From positions 1 through 7,576 of the forward strand of contig CAVINP010000094.1 in the NCBI GenBank assembly GCA_963643985.1: 7,576 bases of DNA. The letters are read 5' to 3'. The notes under the pieces are model-generated. The model had not been told where the DNA came from, did no database searches, and was given only the letters and a program-made list of their open reading frames with translations. Origin of the DNA: SFTH01 sp963643985. Lineage in GTDB: Bacteria; Bacillota; Clostridia; Christensenellales; Aristaeellaceae. This document shows, one piece after another, positions 1-6,710 of the stretch; the stretch's first letter is position 1; every line of letters begins with the position of its first letter. Made by a program: the position numbers and the translations under genes.

Positions 1-453
1 TCTGGAAGCAACGCAGCCGGGATTGGTCAGGAAATCGCCGGAGCGCGAGATCGTCATCTCCGGACTGTCGTCCAAGCGGAAGAACGGCTTGCATCTGAAA
101 TTCACTGCAAATGTGCGATGCGGACGCCCTTTGACCACCTGCTCAAACGGTATCTGGTTCGTTACCCGTGCATCGTAATATCCGCCTAATCTGGTGGCGA
201 AGGTCACCTTGCCCGCGCCCTTAAGCCATTGCGCAATGGCTGGAATCTTTGCGGGATCGTCTATCCAGCAGGTGCAGGTCAGTGTCATGTCGTCGTAGAC
301 ATCATCGCCTTCCAGCGTGGTCAGGCTGCCTGCCCTGCCGGGGACATCGGTAAATGTCTGGCGTTCTGCCGGCAGGGTAATCGGCGGGTGCTCGGAGACA
401 TGGATACCGTATTCCGTGCTTTTTGTGCCGTTCCAAATGAAATAATCAGTCAT
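1..453 (-). CDS. Distal tail protein (Dit), N-terminal part; runs off the left edge
   Basis: The gene encodes the first 151 residues of a siphovirus distal tail / 'phage tail family' protein, the hub that joins the tail tube to the receptor-binding tip. The start is the ATG at 453-451, preceded by TAAGGAGG (465-458) only 4 nt upstream. Visible family features are the opening TDYFIWNGTKSTEYGIHV, a PGRAGSLTTLEGDD segment (the usual 'PG.dG.l...G' turn of the Dit N-terminal domain), then a mixed beta/alpha region, and NPGCVASR at the edge, which matches the start of the second (galectin-like) domain in this family. Lying downstream of the tape measure gene is the expected place for dit. The frame is open to base 1, so the C-terminal half is outside the window. 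Family assignment rests on sequence style and synteny. An alternative is another Sipho_tail-type baseplate protein. Confidence 0.85.
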   Translation of the reverse strand, partial: MTDYFIWNGTKSTEYGIHVSEHPPITLPAERQTFTDVPGRAGSLTTLEGDDVYDDMTLTCTCWIDDPAKIPAIAQWLKGAGKVTFATRLGGYYDARVTNQIPFEQVVKGRPHRTFAVNFRCKPFFRLDDSPEMTISRSGDFLTNPGCVASR

Positions 454-469
454 TTTGCCTCCTTACGCC

Positions 470-496
470 AAAAAGGCCCCGCCGAAGCGATGCCTT
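470..496 (-). terminator. Terminator-like UUCG hairpin between the DUF4314 gene and dit
   Basis: Read on the minus strand, AAGGC (496-492) pairs with GCCTT (477-473). An inner CGC/GCG stem (489-487 with 482-480) closes a UUCG tetraloop (486-483), with one U-G wobble and one A-G mismatch between the two helices. The stem runs into five T (474-470), two of which are in the stem. This is the form of a weak Rho-independent terminator or attenuator. It ends 5 nt before the dit ribosome binding site, so it could reduce dit transcription, protect the 3' end of upstream message, or shape translation initiation. The short T tract makes full termination doubtful. Confidence 0.45.
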
Positions 497-526
497 CTTT
501 GCAGTCTCAGTTTCATTGTCTCGAAT

Positions 527-754
527 TCAGTCTACGCGTTTGATTTTGTCTATGCCATACAATGCCGCAAGGGTTGAACCGTTCTCCCATTGAATGTGAA
601 TACCGGCTGCATCATCAACAAAGAGCACTGTTCCGCGCATGCCGGCCGGCATATCACGGTAGGGATCACACATTTCGATTAATTCCACAGTACACCCGTT
701 GGGATATTTCTCTCTCAGCACGGCCAGTGCTTCAGGGCGAACATAAAACGACAT
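527..754 (-). CDS. DUF4314 family small protein
   Basis: This 75-residue protein has the DUF4314 pattern. A basic N-terminus (RPEALAVLREKYPNG) is followed by CTVELIEMCDPYRDMPAGM (residues 21-39), then a compact beta segment, GTVLFVDDAAGIHIQWENGSTLA (41-63), with the conserved 'G..GtV..VDD.g.i.v.W.NGs.L' residues, ending in GIDKIKRV. The fold is expected to be a small SH3/KOW-like barrel; its biochemical function is not known. There is no signal peptide or membrane segment. The ATG at 754-752 follows an excellent GGAGGAG site (767-761) with a 6-nt spacer. The gene lies between tape measure and dit in the same orientation, so it should be co-transcribed with late tail genes. Whether it is a structural, chaperone or accessory protein cannot be told from sequence. 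Confidence 0.85.
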   Translation of the reverse strand: MSFYVRPEALAVLREKYPNGCTVELIEMCDPYRDMPAGMRGTVLFVDDAAGIHIQWENGSTLAALYGIDKIKRVD

Positions 755-820
755 GAATATCTCCTCCTATCTGTTGGCGTACTGCCATTTACGCTCTTAT
801 GCTCCTTAAAGTCAAGTTAT

Positions 821-3800
821 TTATGCCAACCGCATACCCCTGCCACGTTGCGTTCGCCTCGTCAGTGCAGATATCTCCACAGCAAGATCCCGTATATCCT
901 GCTGGTCGTTAATGTAGAAACTGTTGCCGCTGACGCTTACACTCGATGACTGGTCATACCGCCGCTGGTCGTATGATGTGTTGTAGCCAATGGAGGCTTC
1001 CTTCGCCTCGCCCGTCAGGTAATGCGCCGCATTGGCAATGATCTTTGCCTGCTTGTCGGTTTCCTGTTCAATGCCGACACCGATACCTTTCATCATCATG
1101 GCACCGACTTCATCGCGGAACACATGGGACGGACTCTTTATCACCAACTCACGCTTGGCGGCCTGCACGGCCTTCCGCGCTGCCAAGCGGATGGCGGATA
1201 CCACACCGGAGGTGCCACTCGTGATACCATTGCGCCAGCCTGCCATGGCATTTCTGCCGATGGAGTAGAATGCACCGGCAGTAAAACTTGCACGCAACGC
1301 ACTCTGCATGGAGGCCGCTATTGTACCTGCCTCGCCGGCAAAATTATATTCTGTCATACCCTGACCGATACCGGCGGCAATGTATGCGCCAATCGGCTTC
1401 ATGCGCCGGGATGGCGAATTGATCTGGTAGGCCGTGTCCAGATCCGATTCGGTATTGGACGCCGTCGTCTCTGCCGAACCGCTCATATCTGCGCCAGCCA
1501 TGCCTTCACCGATACCGGCGGCAACCTGCTTACCGGTTTCTGTGCCATCCACGCCCTGCATGGCCGTATCGAGACTGGTCTGCAGGTCACCGGCCAGTGT
1601 CTCGACTGATGTCGTAATACCGGCTCCGTTCAGGTTCTGCGCCATGCCGGCAATAAAACTGTCACCGGCACCGCTGCTGTTCAGGCTGTTGATGAAGTCA
1701 ATGATCATCTGCAGATGGTTCAGATCTTCTTCGCTGACTTCCTCGCCGTTCCGGATCGCGGTGACCACTTCAGCTACATAGCTTTGCAGTGCCGCAGTAT
1801 CTTCGGTGGATATTTCGCCGCCGATTTCCCTGTTGTACTTGCCGATACGGTCAAAGATGTCCCAGTCCAGCCATGTGTCCTTGATGTTTTTGGTATACAT
1901 GTTGAGCTTGTCGGTCAGGGCTTGCATACGATCAAAGACATTGGAGCCCCACATATCGTTCAGGAACCCCAGGTTATTCGACTGGTAGTTGCCGAAGATC
2001 GAGGATATGACCTTATCCTCCGTCAAACCGCTGCCGCTCTGCTCTATGGCTTCCTTGGAACCTGTGACTTCGGGCGTGATGAGTATATGCATCGTACCGT
2101 CACTGTCGAGCACGGCCACGGTATCCGAGGTCAGCTGCTCCTGCGGCACGGCATCTACGGGAATCTCCACGCCATCCCTCCAGAATTTGGTATTCGGGTC
2201 GAGCAAGACTTCCGTGGGCGTATCCGTCACCTCACCGAGTTTGACAATGCCTTCCACTTCCACGGGATTTGCGGCAACAAACTGCCTGTAGGCCGTCAGG
2301 TCATAGCCGGTAATCCCTATCGTCACGGTAAGCGTAGGCTTTATCGCGCCCGTGTCGTCATACGCCGCAATCTTGGCCGTAAAGTTCTGCATGAGCGTTG
2401 ACTTGTCGCAGCCGGTGGCTTCCGCGAAGGCATCCACATAAGCGGTAATATCTTCCGGCTTCAGTTTGGTGGTGTCCACGCCGTTATCTTCTAGATATTT
2501 GAATACCCATGCTGTGATGTCATCGGGCTCAAGATTCGATGTATCTGCACCCTCCGTAGCTTCCGTATAAGCCGTGACGGTCGCCTCCGCACTCGGCATC
2601 AGCTGCTTGCTGGCACCGGTATCGTCATAGCTGGCGATGACCGCATCGGTCGTGATTGCGCCGGGGTTGGCCGCAAACTCGTTCCACCGTGCCTGCGCGC
2701 CGTCCATGTTCAGATCCGTTGCAATGGTCAGCACTTCTTCGGACAGACCTTCGCCGAACATGGATTTAAGGCCACTGAAGGTCGAACCGTATTCGTTCAG
2801 GTAGGTCTGTATGCCCGCCAGCTGTTCCATAGCACTCGTGACGTCAATCTCCGGAAACAGATTCCGGATCTCTTCCGTGGACATACCGCTGTCCAGCAGG
2901 GACTGGATCTGGGTGAGCATACCGTAGTATTCGCTCAATGCGCCCTCGTCCATATTGGCTGTCAGTTCGTTGATTTCCTCCAGTATGGCCGGCTTTTCCG
3001 ATTCGGTCGCTGTGCTGTATTGGCGCAGCTTCTGATACAGCTGATCCACCTGTTCACCGGCTTCCTGTATCTCCGGCTGATTCCATACCGGCATGATGAC
3101 CGATGCCAGTGTTTCGGCATACTCCTGTGCGGCAGCCTTGCGCTGTTCGATGTATTGCGCATTCAGTTCTTCAAATGCCGTCTGCCGCTCCTGCGCATCC
3201 TCGATGAGCTGGATGGCAGCATACTGTTTGTCATACTCGCTGTCAATCTGCGCATTGACCGTGGCCAGCCCTTCGGCAGCGGCCTTAACTGCATCCTGAT
3301 ATACACTGACGTCCGCATCGCCTTCGCCACGCGCCTGGGCCTTGGCAATTTCGGTCTGTACCTTGTCGCGTATGCTCCGGAAACCGTTGGTGTCTTCGGC
3401 TGTGAGCCTGTACTTGATTTCAATGGCTTCTTTGGCATCGATAAGTTCCTGCAGGCGGATCTTGTCGGCATCCGTCAGATTGCCGTTCTGCCGCTTCTTC
3501 AGCAGGGCTTCTATCTCGGCATCCATGCTGTCCAATGTCTCGATGTCCGCGGCCAGCTGCTCGGACAGGCTCGAGTACCCGCTCTCATCGGCGGTATCCT
3601 TGAGTTCCTGCAACTCCGTGCGTGTGGAACCGGTGAGCGCCTTGAACGAATCCGTCCACTGCGCAACGATCTCGTCTGTGTCCTTCTGTCCGTCCGACCA
3701 TACAGCCAGTACACCGTCTATCCACGACTGCGCGTTTTCTTTATCCTCAGTGAAATCGCTCTCGGACATACCGAAAGCTGCCAGCCCTTCGCTCGTACCA

Positions 3801-6277
3801 TAAAAGGTCTCGGCATTATTGTTTTTCCAGTTATTGGCGGTCTCTTCCATGCCGTTGAGCGCATCCCGAGCCTGTTTGGCACCGGAGGCATAGTCGATGA
3901 GCGCAGCTGTACCGACAGCAATACCTGCCGCAACGGCAACGCATACCGCAGGCGAGTTGTTCAGCACGGACATAAAGCCCTTGAACCCTCCGCCGGCATT
4001 GCCGACTGCCGTGGCAAATGTGCCTATGGCGCCGGTCACCGTGCTCGTGATCTTGGCCACCTTGCTGATCGCCAGAAACGCAGGGCCGATGGCAGCGACA
4101 ATCGTGGCAATCTTCACAATCTGCACGCGCTGGGCACTGTCCAGTGATGCGAGCTTGTCTATGAAACTGCTTACGCCGTCAATGACATTGCGGATCGTGG
4201 GATTCAGGTCGTCACCGAAGGTCTGTGCGACCAGCACGGCCTTGTTCTTGAGATTCGTCAGCTTACTGGCCGTGGTCGCATAGCGCTTGTTGGCCTCCGT
4301 CGAAAGGGCAGTATTTTCTTCCCATGCGCTGTCGGCCATGGCCAGGGCTTCGGTGAACAGGTCGGTTGCGTTGACAGAGCGCAATAAGGTGTCGCGCAGG
4401 CGCACTTCGGATATGCCGATCTCATTCAGTGTGGCGATTGCCGACATACCCTCATCGTCCATCTGCGCAAGCCCCTGTATAAAGGCCATGAAGGCAGAAG
4501 CCGGGTCGGAGTCCCAGAGTGCCTTGAACTGCTCTGCCGACATACCGGAGACGGAAGCAAAGTCCTCCAGTGCTTCGCCGCCGGTCTCGGCGGCAACCTC
4601 CATTTTAATGAGTGCCTTGGAAAACGCCGAGCCGCCCATCTCAGCCGTAATACCGACAGAGGACAGTGCGGCAGAAAATCCGAGGATTTGCGCCTCCGTA
4701 AGGCCCACTTGTTTGCCGGCACCGGCAAGACGCTGTGCCATGGTCATGATGGGTTCTTCGGTCGTAGCGAAATTATTGCCAAGGTCGACGACCGTAGAGC
4801 CGATATTCGAGAACAGCGACTGGTCCGTGCCCATGACGTTGGCGAACTTCGCCAGCGACGTTGCCGCTTCATTGGCATCCAGATCCTCGCAGGAATTGCC
4901 CAGGTCGATCATGACTCGGGTGAATTCCTGCAGATTCTCGGTATGGATGCCCAACTGACCGCCGGTGGCCATGACCTCTGCAATCTCAGACGTGCCGGCG
5001 GCAATCTCGGTAGACATTTCTTTTACGGAATCGGACAGCACACCGAACTCTGCTTCACTGGCATCCACCGTCTTCCTGACAGAGGTAAATGCCGATTCGA
5101 AGTCAATGCTGGATTTTACCGCCGTAGTCGCCAGTGCCGCAATGGGCGTGGTCAACGTCGTGGTCAGCGTTCTGCCGATCCTGCCGGTTGTTTCGCTGAC
5201 GCGGGCAGCACTCTCGCTGATGCTGTTCATGACAACGCCGAACGATGTCCATGAGGAGGACGCGGCATCCAGCTCGCGGGTGGTTTCGATCAGCTCGGCC
5301 TGCGCATTGTTCAGTGCAGCCTGTGCTTCTTCGACGGCGTCTGTCGCCTGACGGATCTTCTCCGGGTCATTGGCGGCCTTGGCCGCTTCCAGCTGCTGCT
5401 TGGCTGCTTCGAGCGCGATCTTGTGCTGCTCAACCGCACGCTGCTGGAGACTGACCTTTTCCGTCAGGAGCGTCGTTTTTGCGCTCAGCAGCGTAAGCCT
5501 GCCACCCAGACGATCTGCGGAACCGTCCAGCGTATTGACACCGGCCGCTGCCAGCCTGAACCGGCTCTCTGCGGTCTGCATTTGCCGGCTGATGGATGCA
5601 ACGGCTGTGCGGCTGTTTTCCATGGCTTCCGCAGCGGTATTCCAGCTGTTTTGCGATAGAACAAGTGCCTGATTGGTACTGTTGATCTCCGTCTGCGTCC
5701 CCTGCAGGGCTGTTCTGGCATTGTTCAGTCTGACGTTGGCCTGGGAAACCGCGTCTGCGGCATTCTGGGTGGCCTTTGTCAGTGCGGCGTGCTGACCTTC
5801 CAGTTTGGTGACCTCTTCCGTGACAGCCGCATAATCCTGTTTGGCTGCCTCAAGGTTTTCCGCAGCAGCTATGGTCGCACTGTCCGTCTCACCGAGCGTA
5901 TTCTTGTAGTTTTCATATACCGCAGTGGCGTTCTGTACCTGTTCGGCGGCTTCCGACTGCCGTTGCTTGGCATCTGCCAGGCGATTGGCGTAATCCCCTT
6001 CGCGGGAATAGCACTCCTGCAGCTTCGCCCGGGCGGCATCGAGGGCACGCTCATACTGGCCGACAGCCTCTGTCTGCAACTGAAAGATGCGCTGCAGGGT
6101 GGACAGCTTCGTGGACAAGCCTGTGGTCGTGGTCTCGAAGTTCTGTATGCCGGACGAAGCGAGGCGGAACTCCGACTGCGCCTCCTGTATCTGGCGGGTA
6201 ATGGATTTGATGTTGCGCGTGAAATTATCACTGTTCAGCGACAGCGATACCACAAGATCACGCAGGGTTTCAGCCAT
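821..6277 (-). CDS. Phage tail tape measure protein (TP901 type)
   Basis: This 1818-residue protein sets tail length and is ejected with the DNA; its segments may help form a channel in the host envelope. The start ATG (6277-6275) follows a perfect AAAGGAGGT (6293-6285) with a 7-nt spacer. From the N-terminus it has a SLSLNSDNFTRNIKSITRQI opening typical of Firmicutes tape measures, then long Ala/Gln/Glu-rich coiled coils (about 22-350) containing a duplicated module. The TP901/PhageMin_Tail core covers about 385-690 (IDFESAFTSVRKTVDAS, GGSAFSKALIKM). Hydrophobic segments at 716-745 and 775-796 are likely membrane-active. More coiled coil spans about 885-1180, then short repeats (1214-1330), a beta-rich insert (about 1310-1405, including PNTKFWRDGVEIPVDAVPQE), two SPS motifs (1621, 1715) and a C-terminal FYINDQQDIRDLAVEISAL segment. 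No lysozyme, transglycosylase or NlpC/P60 motif is evident. The reading frame is intact. Confidence 0.97.
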   Translation of the reverse strand: MAETLRDLVVSLSLNSDNFTRNIKSITRQIQEAQSEFRLASSGIQNFETTTTGLSTKLSTLQRIFQLQTEAVGQYERALDAARAKLQECYSREGDYANRLADAKQRQSEAAEQVQNATAVYENYKNTLGETDSATIAAAENLEAAKQDYAAVTEEVTKLEGQHAALTKATQNAADAVSQANVRLNNARTALQGTQTEINSTNQALVLSQNSWNTAAEAMENSRTAVASISRQMQTAESRFRLAAAGVNTLDGSADRLGGRLTLLSAKTTLLTEKVSLQQRAVEQHKIALEAAKQQLEAAKAANDPEKIRQATDAVEEAQAALNNAQAELIETTRELDAASSSWTSFGVVMNSISESAARVSETTGRIGRTLTTTLTTPIAALATTAVKSSIDFESAFTSVRKTVDASEAEFGVLSDSVKEMSTEIAAGTSEIAEVMATGGQLGIHTENLQEFTRVMIDLGNSCEDLDANEAATSLAKFANVMGTDQSLFSNIGSTVVDLGNNFATTEEPIMTMAQRLAGAGKQVGLTEAQILGFSAALSSVGITAEMGGSAFSKALIKMEVAAETGGEALEDFASVSGMSAEQFKALWDSDPASAFMAFIQGLAQMDDEGMSAIATLNEIGISEVRLRDTLLRSVNATDLFTEALAMADSAWEENTALSTEANKRYATTASKLTNLKNKAVLVAQTFGDDLNPTIRNVIDGVSSFIDKLASLDSAQRVQIVKIATIVAAIGPAFLAISKVAKITSTVTGAIGTFATAVGNAGGGFKGFMSVLNNSPAVCVAVAAGIAVGTAALIDYASGAKQARDALNGMEETANNWKNNNAETFYGTSEGLAAFGMSESDFTEDKENAQSWIDGVLAVWSDGQKDTDEIVAQWTDSFKALTGSTRTELQELKDTADESGYSSLSEQLAADIETLDSMDAEIEALLKKRQNGNLTDADKIRLQELIDAKEAIEIKYRLTAEDTNGFRSIRDKVQTEIAKAQARGEGDADVSVYQDAVKAAAEGLATVNAQIDSEYDKQYAAIQLIEDAQERQTAFEELNAQYIEQRKAAAQEYAETLASVIMPVWNQPEIQEAGEQVDQLYQKLRQYSTATESEKPAILEEINELTANMDEGALSEYYGMLTQIQSLLDSGMSTEEIRNLFPEIDVTSAMEQLAGIQTYLNEYGSTFSGLKSMFGEGLSEEVLTIATDLNMDGAQARWNEFAANPGAITTDAVIASYDDTGASKQLMPSAEATVTAYTEATEGADTSNLEPDDITAWVFKYLEDNGVDTTKLKPEDITAYVDAFAEATGCDKSTLMQNFTAKIAAYDDTGAIKPTLTVTIGITGYDLTAYRQFVAANPVEVEGIVKLGEVTDTPTEVLLDPNTKFWRDGVEIPVDAVPQEQLTSDTVAVLDSDGTMHILITPEVTGSKEAIEQSGSGLTEDKVISSIFGNYQSNNLGFLNDMWGSNVFDRMQALTDKLNMYTKNIKDTWLDWDIFDRIGKYNREIGGEISTEDTAALQSYVAEVVTAIRNGEEVSEEDLNHLQMIIDFINSLNSSGAGDSFIAGMAQNLNGAGITTSVETLAGDLQTSLDTAMQGVDGTETGKQVAAGIGEGMAGADMSGSAETTASNTESDLDTAYQINSPSRRMKPIGAYIAAGIGQGMTEYNFAGEAGTIAASMQSALRASFTAGAFYSIGRNAMAGWRNGITSGTSGVVSAIRLAARKAVQAAKRELVIKSPSHVFRDEVGAMMMKGIGVGIEQETDKQAKIIANAAHYLTGEAKEASIGYNTSYDQRRYDQSSSVSVSGNSFYINDQQDIRDLAVEISALTRRTQRGRGMRLA
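1061..1423 (-). repeat. Paired SPS motifs in the tape measure C-terminus
   Basis: INSPSRRMKPIGAYIAAGIG (residues 1619-1638) and IKSPSHVFRDEVGAMMMKGI (1713-1732) are two copies of the 'I.SPS......g.....GIg.G' motif that recurs in C-terminal regions of Firmicutes tape measure proteins. They support the family call and show that the C-terminus is complete. Confidence 0.6.
2288..2640 (-). repeat. Short internal repeats in the tape measure protein
   Basis: Tape measure residues 1214-1330 contain degenerate repeats of about 20-23 residues. VTAYTEATEGADTSNL (1234-1249), ITAWVFKYLEDNGVDTTKL (1254-1272) and ITAYVDAFAEATGCDKSTL (1277-1295) are linked by LEPDD / LKPED. A further YDLTAY occurs at 1325-1330. 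A YDDTGA motif brackets the block at 1217-1222 and 1306-1311. This is a repetitive, probably helical spacer. Confidence 0.65.
5222..6214 (-). repeat. Duplicated coiled-coil module inside the tape measure N-terminus
   Basis: Residues 22-222 and 224-352 of the tape measure protein are two diverged copies of one module. Both begin with ITRQIQEAQSEFRLA / ISRQMQTAESRFRLA (FRLA at 37 and 240). They continue through a shared LQ..AV.Q...AL.AA...L pattern and end with LNNARTALQ...SQNSW....M.NS / LNNAQAELI...SSSW....M.NS. The first copy carries roughly 70 extra coiled-coil residues. The similarity is at protein level; the DNA copies have diverged. Confidence 0.7.
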
Positions 6278-6298
6278 AGTATTGACCTCCTTTCATTC

Positions 6299-6317
6299 GG
6301 AATATAGTAGGAATATT
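6299..6317. promoter_or_regulatory. Possible operator: GGAATAT direct repeat upstream of the toxin-antitoxin promoter
   Basis: GGAATAT occurs at 6299-6305 and 6310-6316, one helical turn (11 bp) apart. The same bases form an inverted pair AATAT (6301-6305) / ATATT (6313-6317). Phd/YefM antitoxins usually repress their own promoter through short repeats, so this is a candidate site. It lies 13 bp upstream of the -35 element, however, and directly upstream of the tape measure ribosome binding site on the other strand. It may simply be chance in AT-rich DNA. Confidence 0.25.
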
Positions 6318-6329
6318 TTCAGAACATAG

Positions 6330-6358
6330 TTGATTTTTACTTGCGTTTGCCATATAAT
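6330..6358 (+). promoter_or_regulatory. Sigma70-type promoter of the toxin-antitoxin operon
   Basis: TTGATT (6330-6335) and a perfect TATAAT (6353-6358) are separated by an ideal 17-bp spacer. This predicts a transcript start near 6365 and a leader of about 20 nt before the antitoxin ATG. The surrounding 60 bases (6301-6360) have only 16 G/C, in sharp contrast with the GC-rich tail genes. No comparably good promoter for the tape measure gene is visible in the same gap. Confidence 0.75.
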
Positions 6359-6386
6359 ACAGATAGACCGGAAAGGGGGATTGAGT

Positions 6387-6710
6387 ATGGCTATCAGCAC
6401 TGAAACACTTCGTTCGCTCGTATCCATTTCGCAATTCAGCAAAGGCAAGGCTACGGAAGTATTCGATCGACTTAAGAATGAACCCCAACTTGTTGTGTTG
6501 AAGAATAACACGCCTGCAGCGATTCTGCTTTCTCCGGATGAATTTGGTCGTCTGGCTGAGATCGAGGAGAACTACAAACTGCTTTTGCTTGCGCAGGAGC
6601 GTCTTGCCGGCAACAACGTAAGCAATGCACGTTCTGAAGCAGATGTGATGCATGACCTTGGCATTACGGATGCCGATATTGATGCAGCAGAGGATGTGGA
6701 GATCGAATGA
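6387..6710 (+). CDS. Type II antitoxin, Phd/YefM-like
   Basis: This 107-residue antitoxin should bind and neutralise the RelE-like toxin encoded immediately downstream and repress their shared promoter. The N-terminal half has the Phd/YefM DNA-binding and dimer fold pattern: VSISQFSKGKATEVFDRLKN (12-31), a strand-turn-strand LVVLKNNTPAAILLSPDEFGRL (35-56), then a helix (57-73). The acidic C-terminal tail (EADVMHDLGITDADIDAAED, 84-103) is the usual toxin-binding region, disordered when free. The ATG at 6387 is chosen because it follows GGGGGA with a 6-nt spacer. An upstream in-frame TTG at 6330 would overlap the -35 and -10 elements and add residues foreign to the family. The last codon overlaps the toxin start (ATGA, 6707-6710), so the two are translationally coupled. 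Confidence 0.9.
   Translation: MAISTETLRSLVSISQFSKGKATEVFDRLKNEPQLVVLKNNTPAAILLSPDEFGRLAEIEENYKLLLLAQERLAGNNVSNARSEADVMHDLGITDADIDAAEDVEIE

Noticed and set aside
229..543. Plus-strand open frame of 104 codons over the dit 5' region
   Set aside because: It is antisense to dit, covers the dit start and the hairpin, and shows no family pattern or ribosome binding site.
732..788. Tiny 18-codon minus-strand frame upstream of and overlapping the DUF4314 start
   Set aside because: The nearest AAGGAG is 13 nt from its ATG, too far for good initiation, and the GGAGGAG it contains is better explained as the DUF4314 ribosome binding site.
785..815. Possible minus-strand promoter (TTGACT at 815-810) after the tape measure gene
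   Set aside because: The matching -10 position at 17 bp spacing reads GTAAAT, only a half match, so support is too weak.
1022..5672. Many plus-strand open frames of 60-375 codons opposite the tape measure gene
   Set aside because: They are antisense shadows of a GC-rich, Ala-rich coding sequence. They lack ribosome binding sites and show low-complexity Cys/Arg/Ser-rich translations with no recognisable family.
6330..6386. Extended antitoxin start at a TTG 19 codons upstream of the chosen ATG
   Set aside because: It would place the -35 and -10 elements inside the coding sequence and lacks a ribosome binding site. The ATG at 6387 has a good one and fits the family's length.
6270..6653. Minus-strand open frame across the antitoxin gene and its promoter
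   Set aside because: It overlaps a well-supported antitoxin gene and the tape measure ribosome binding site, and its product resembles no family.
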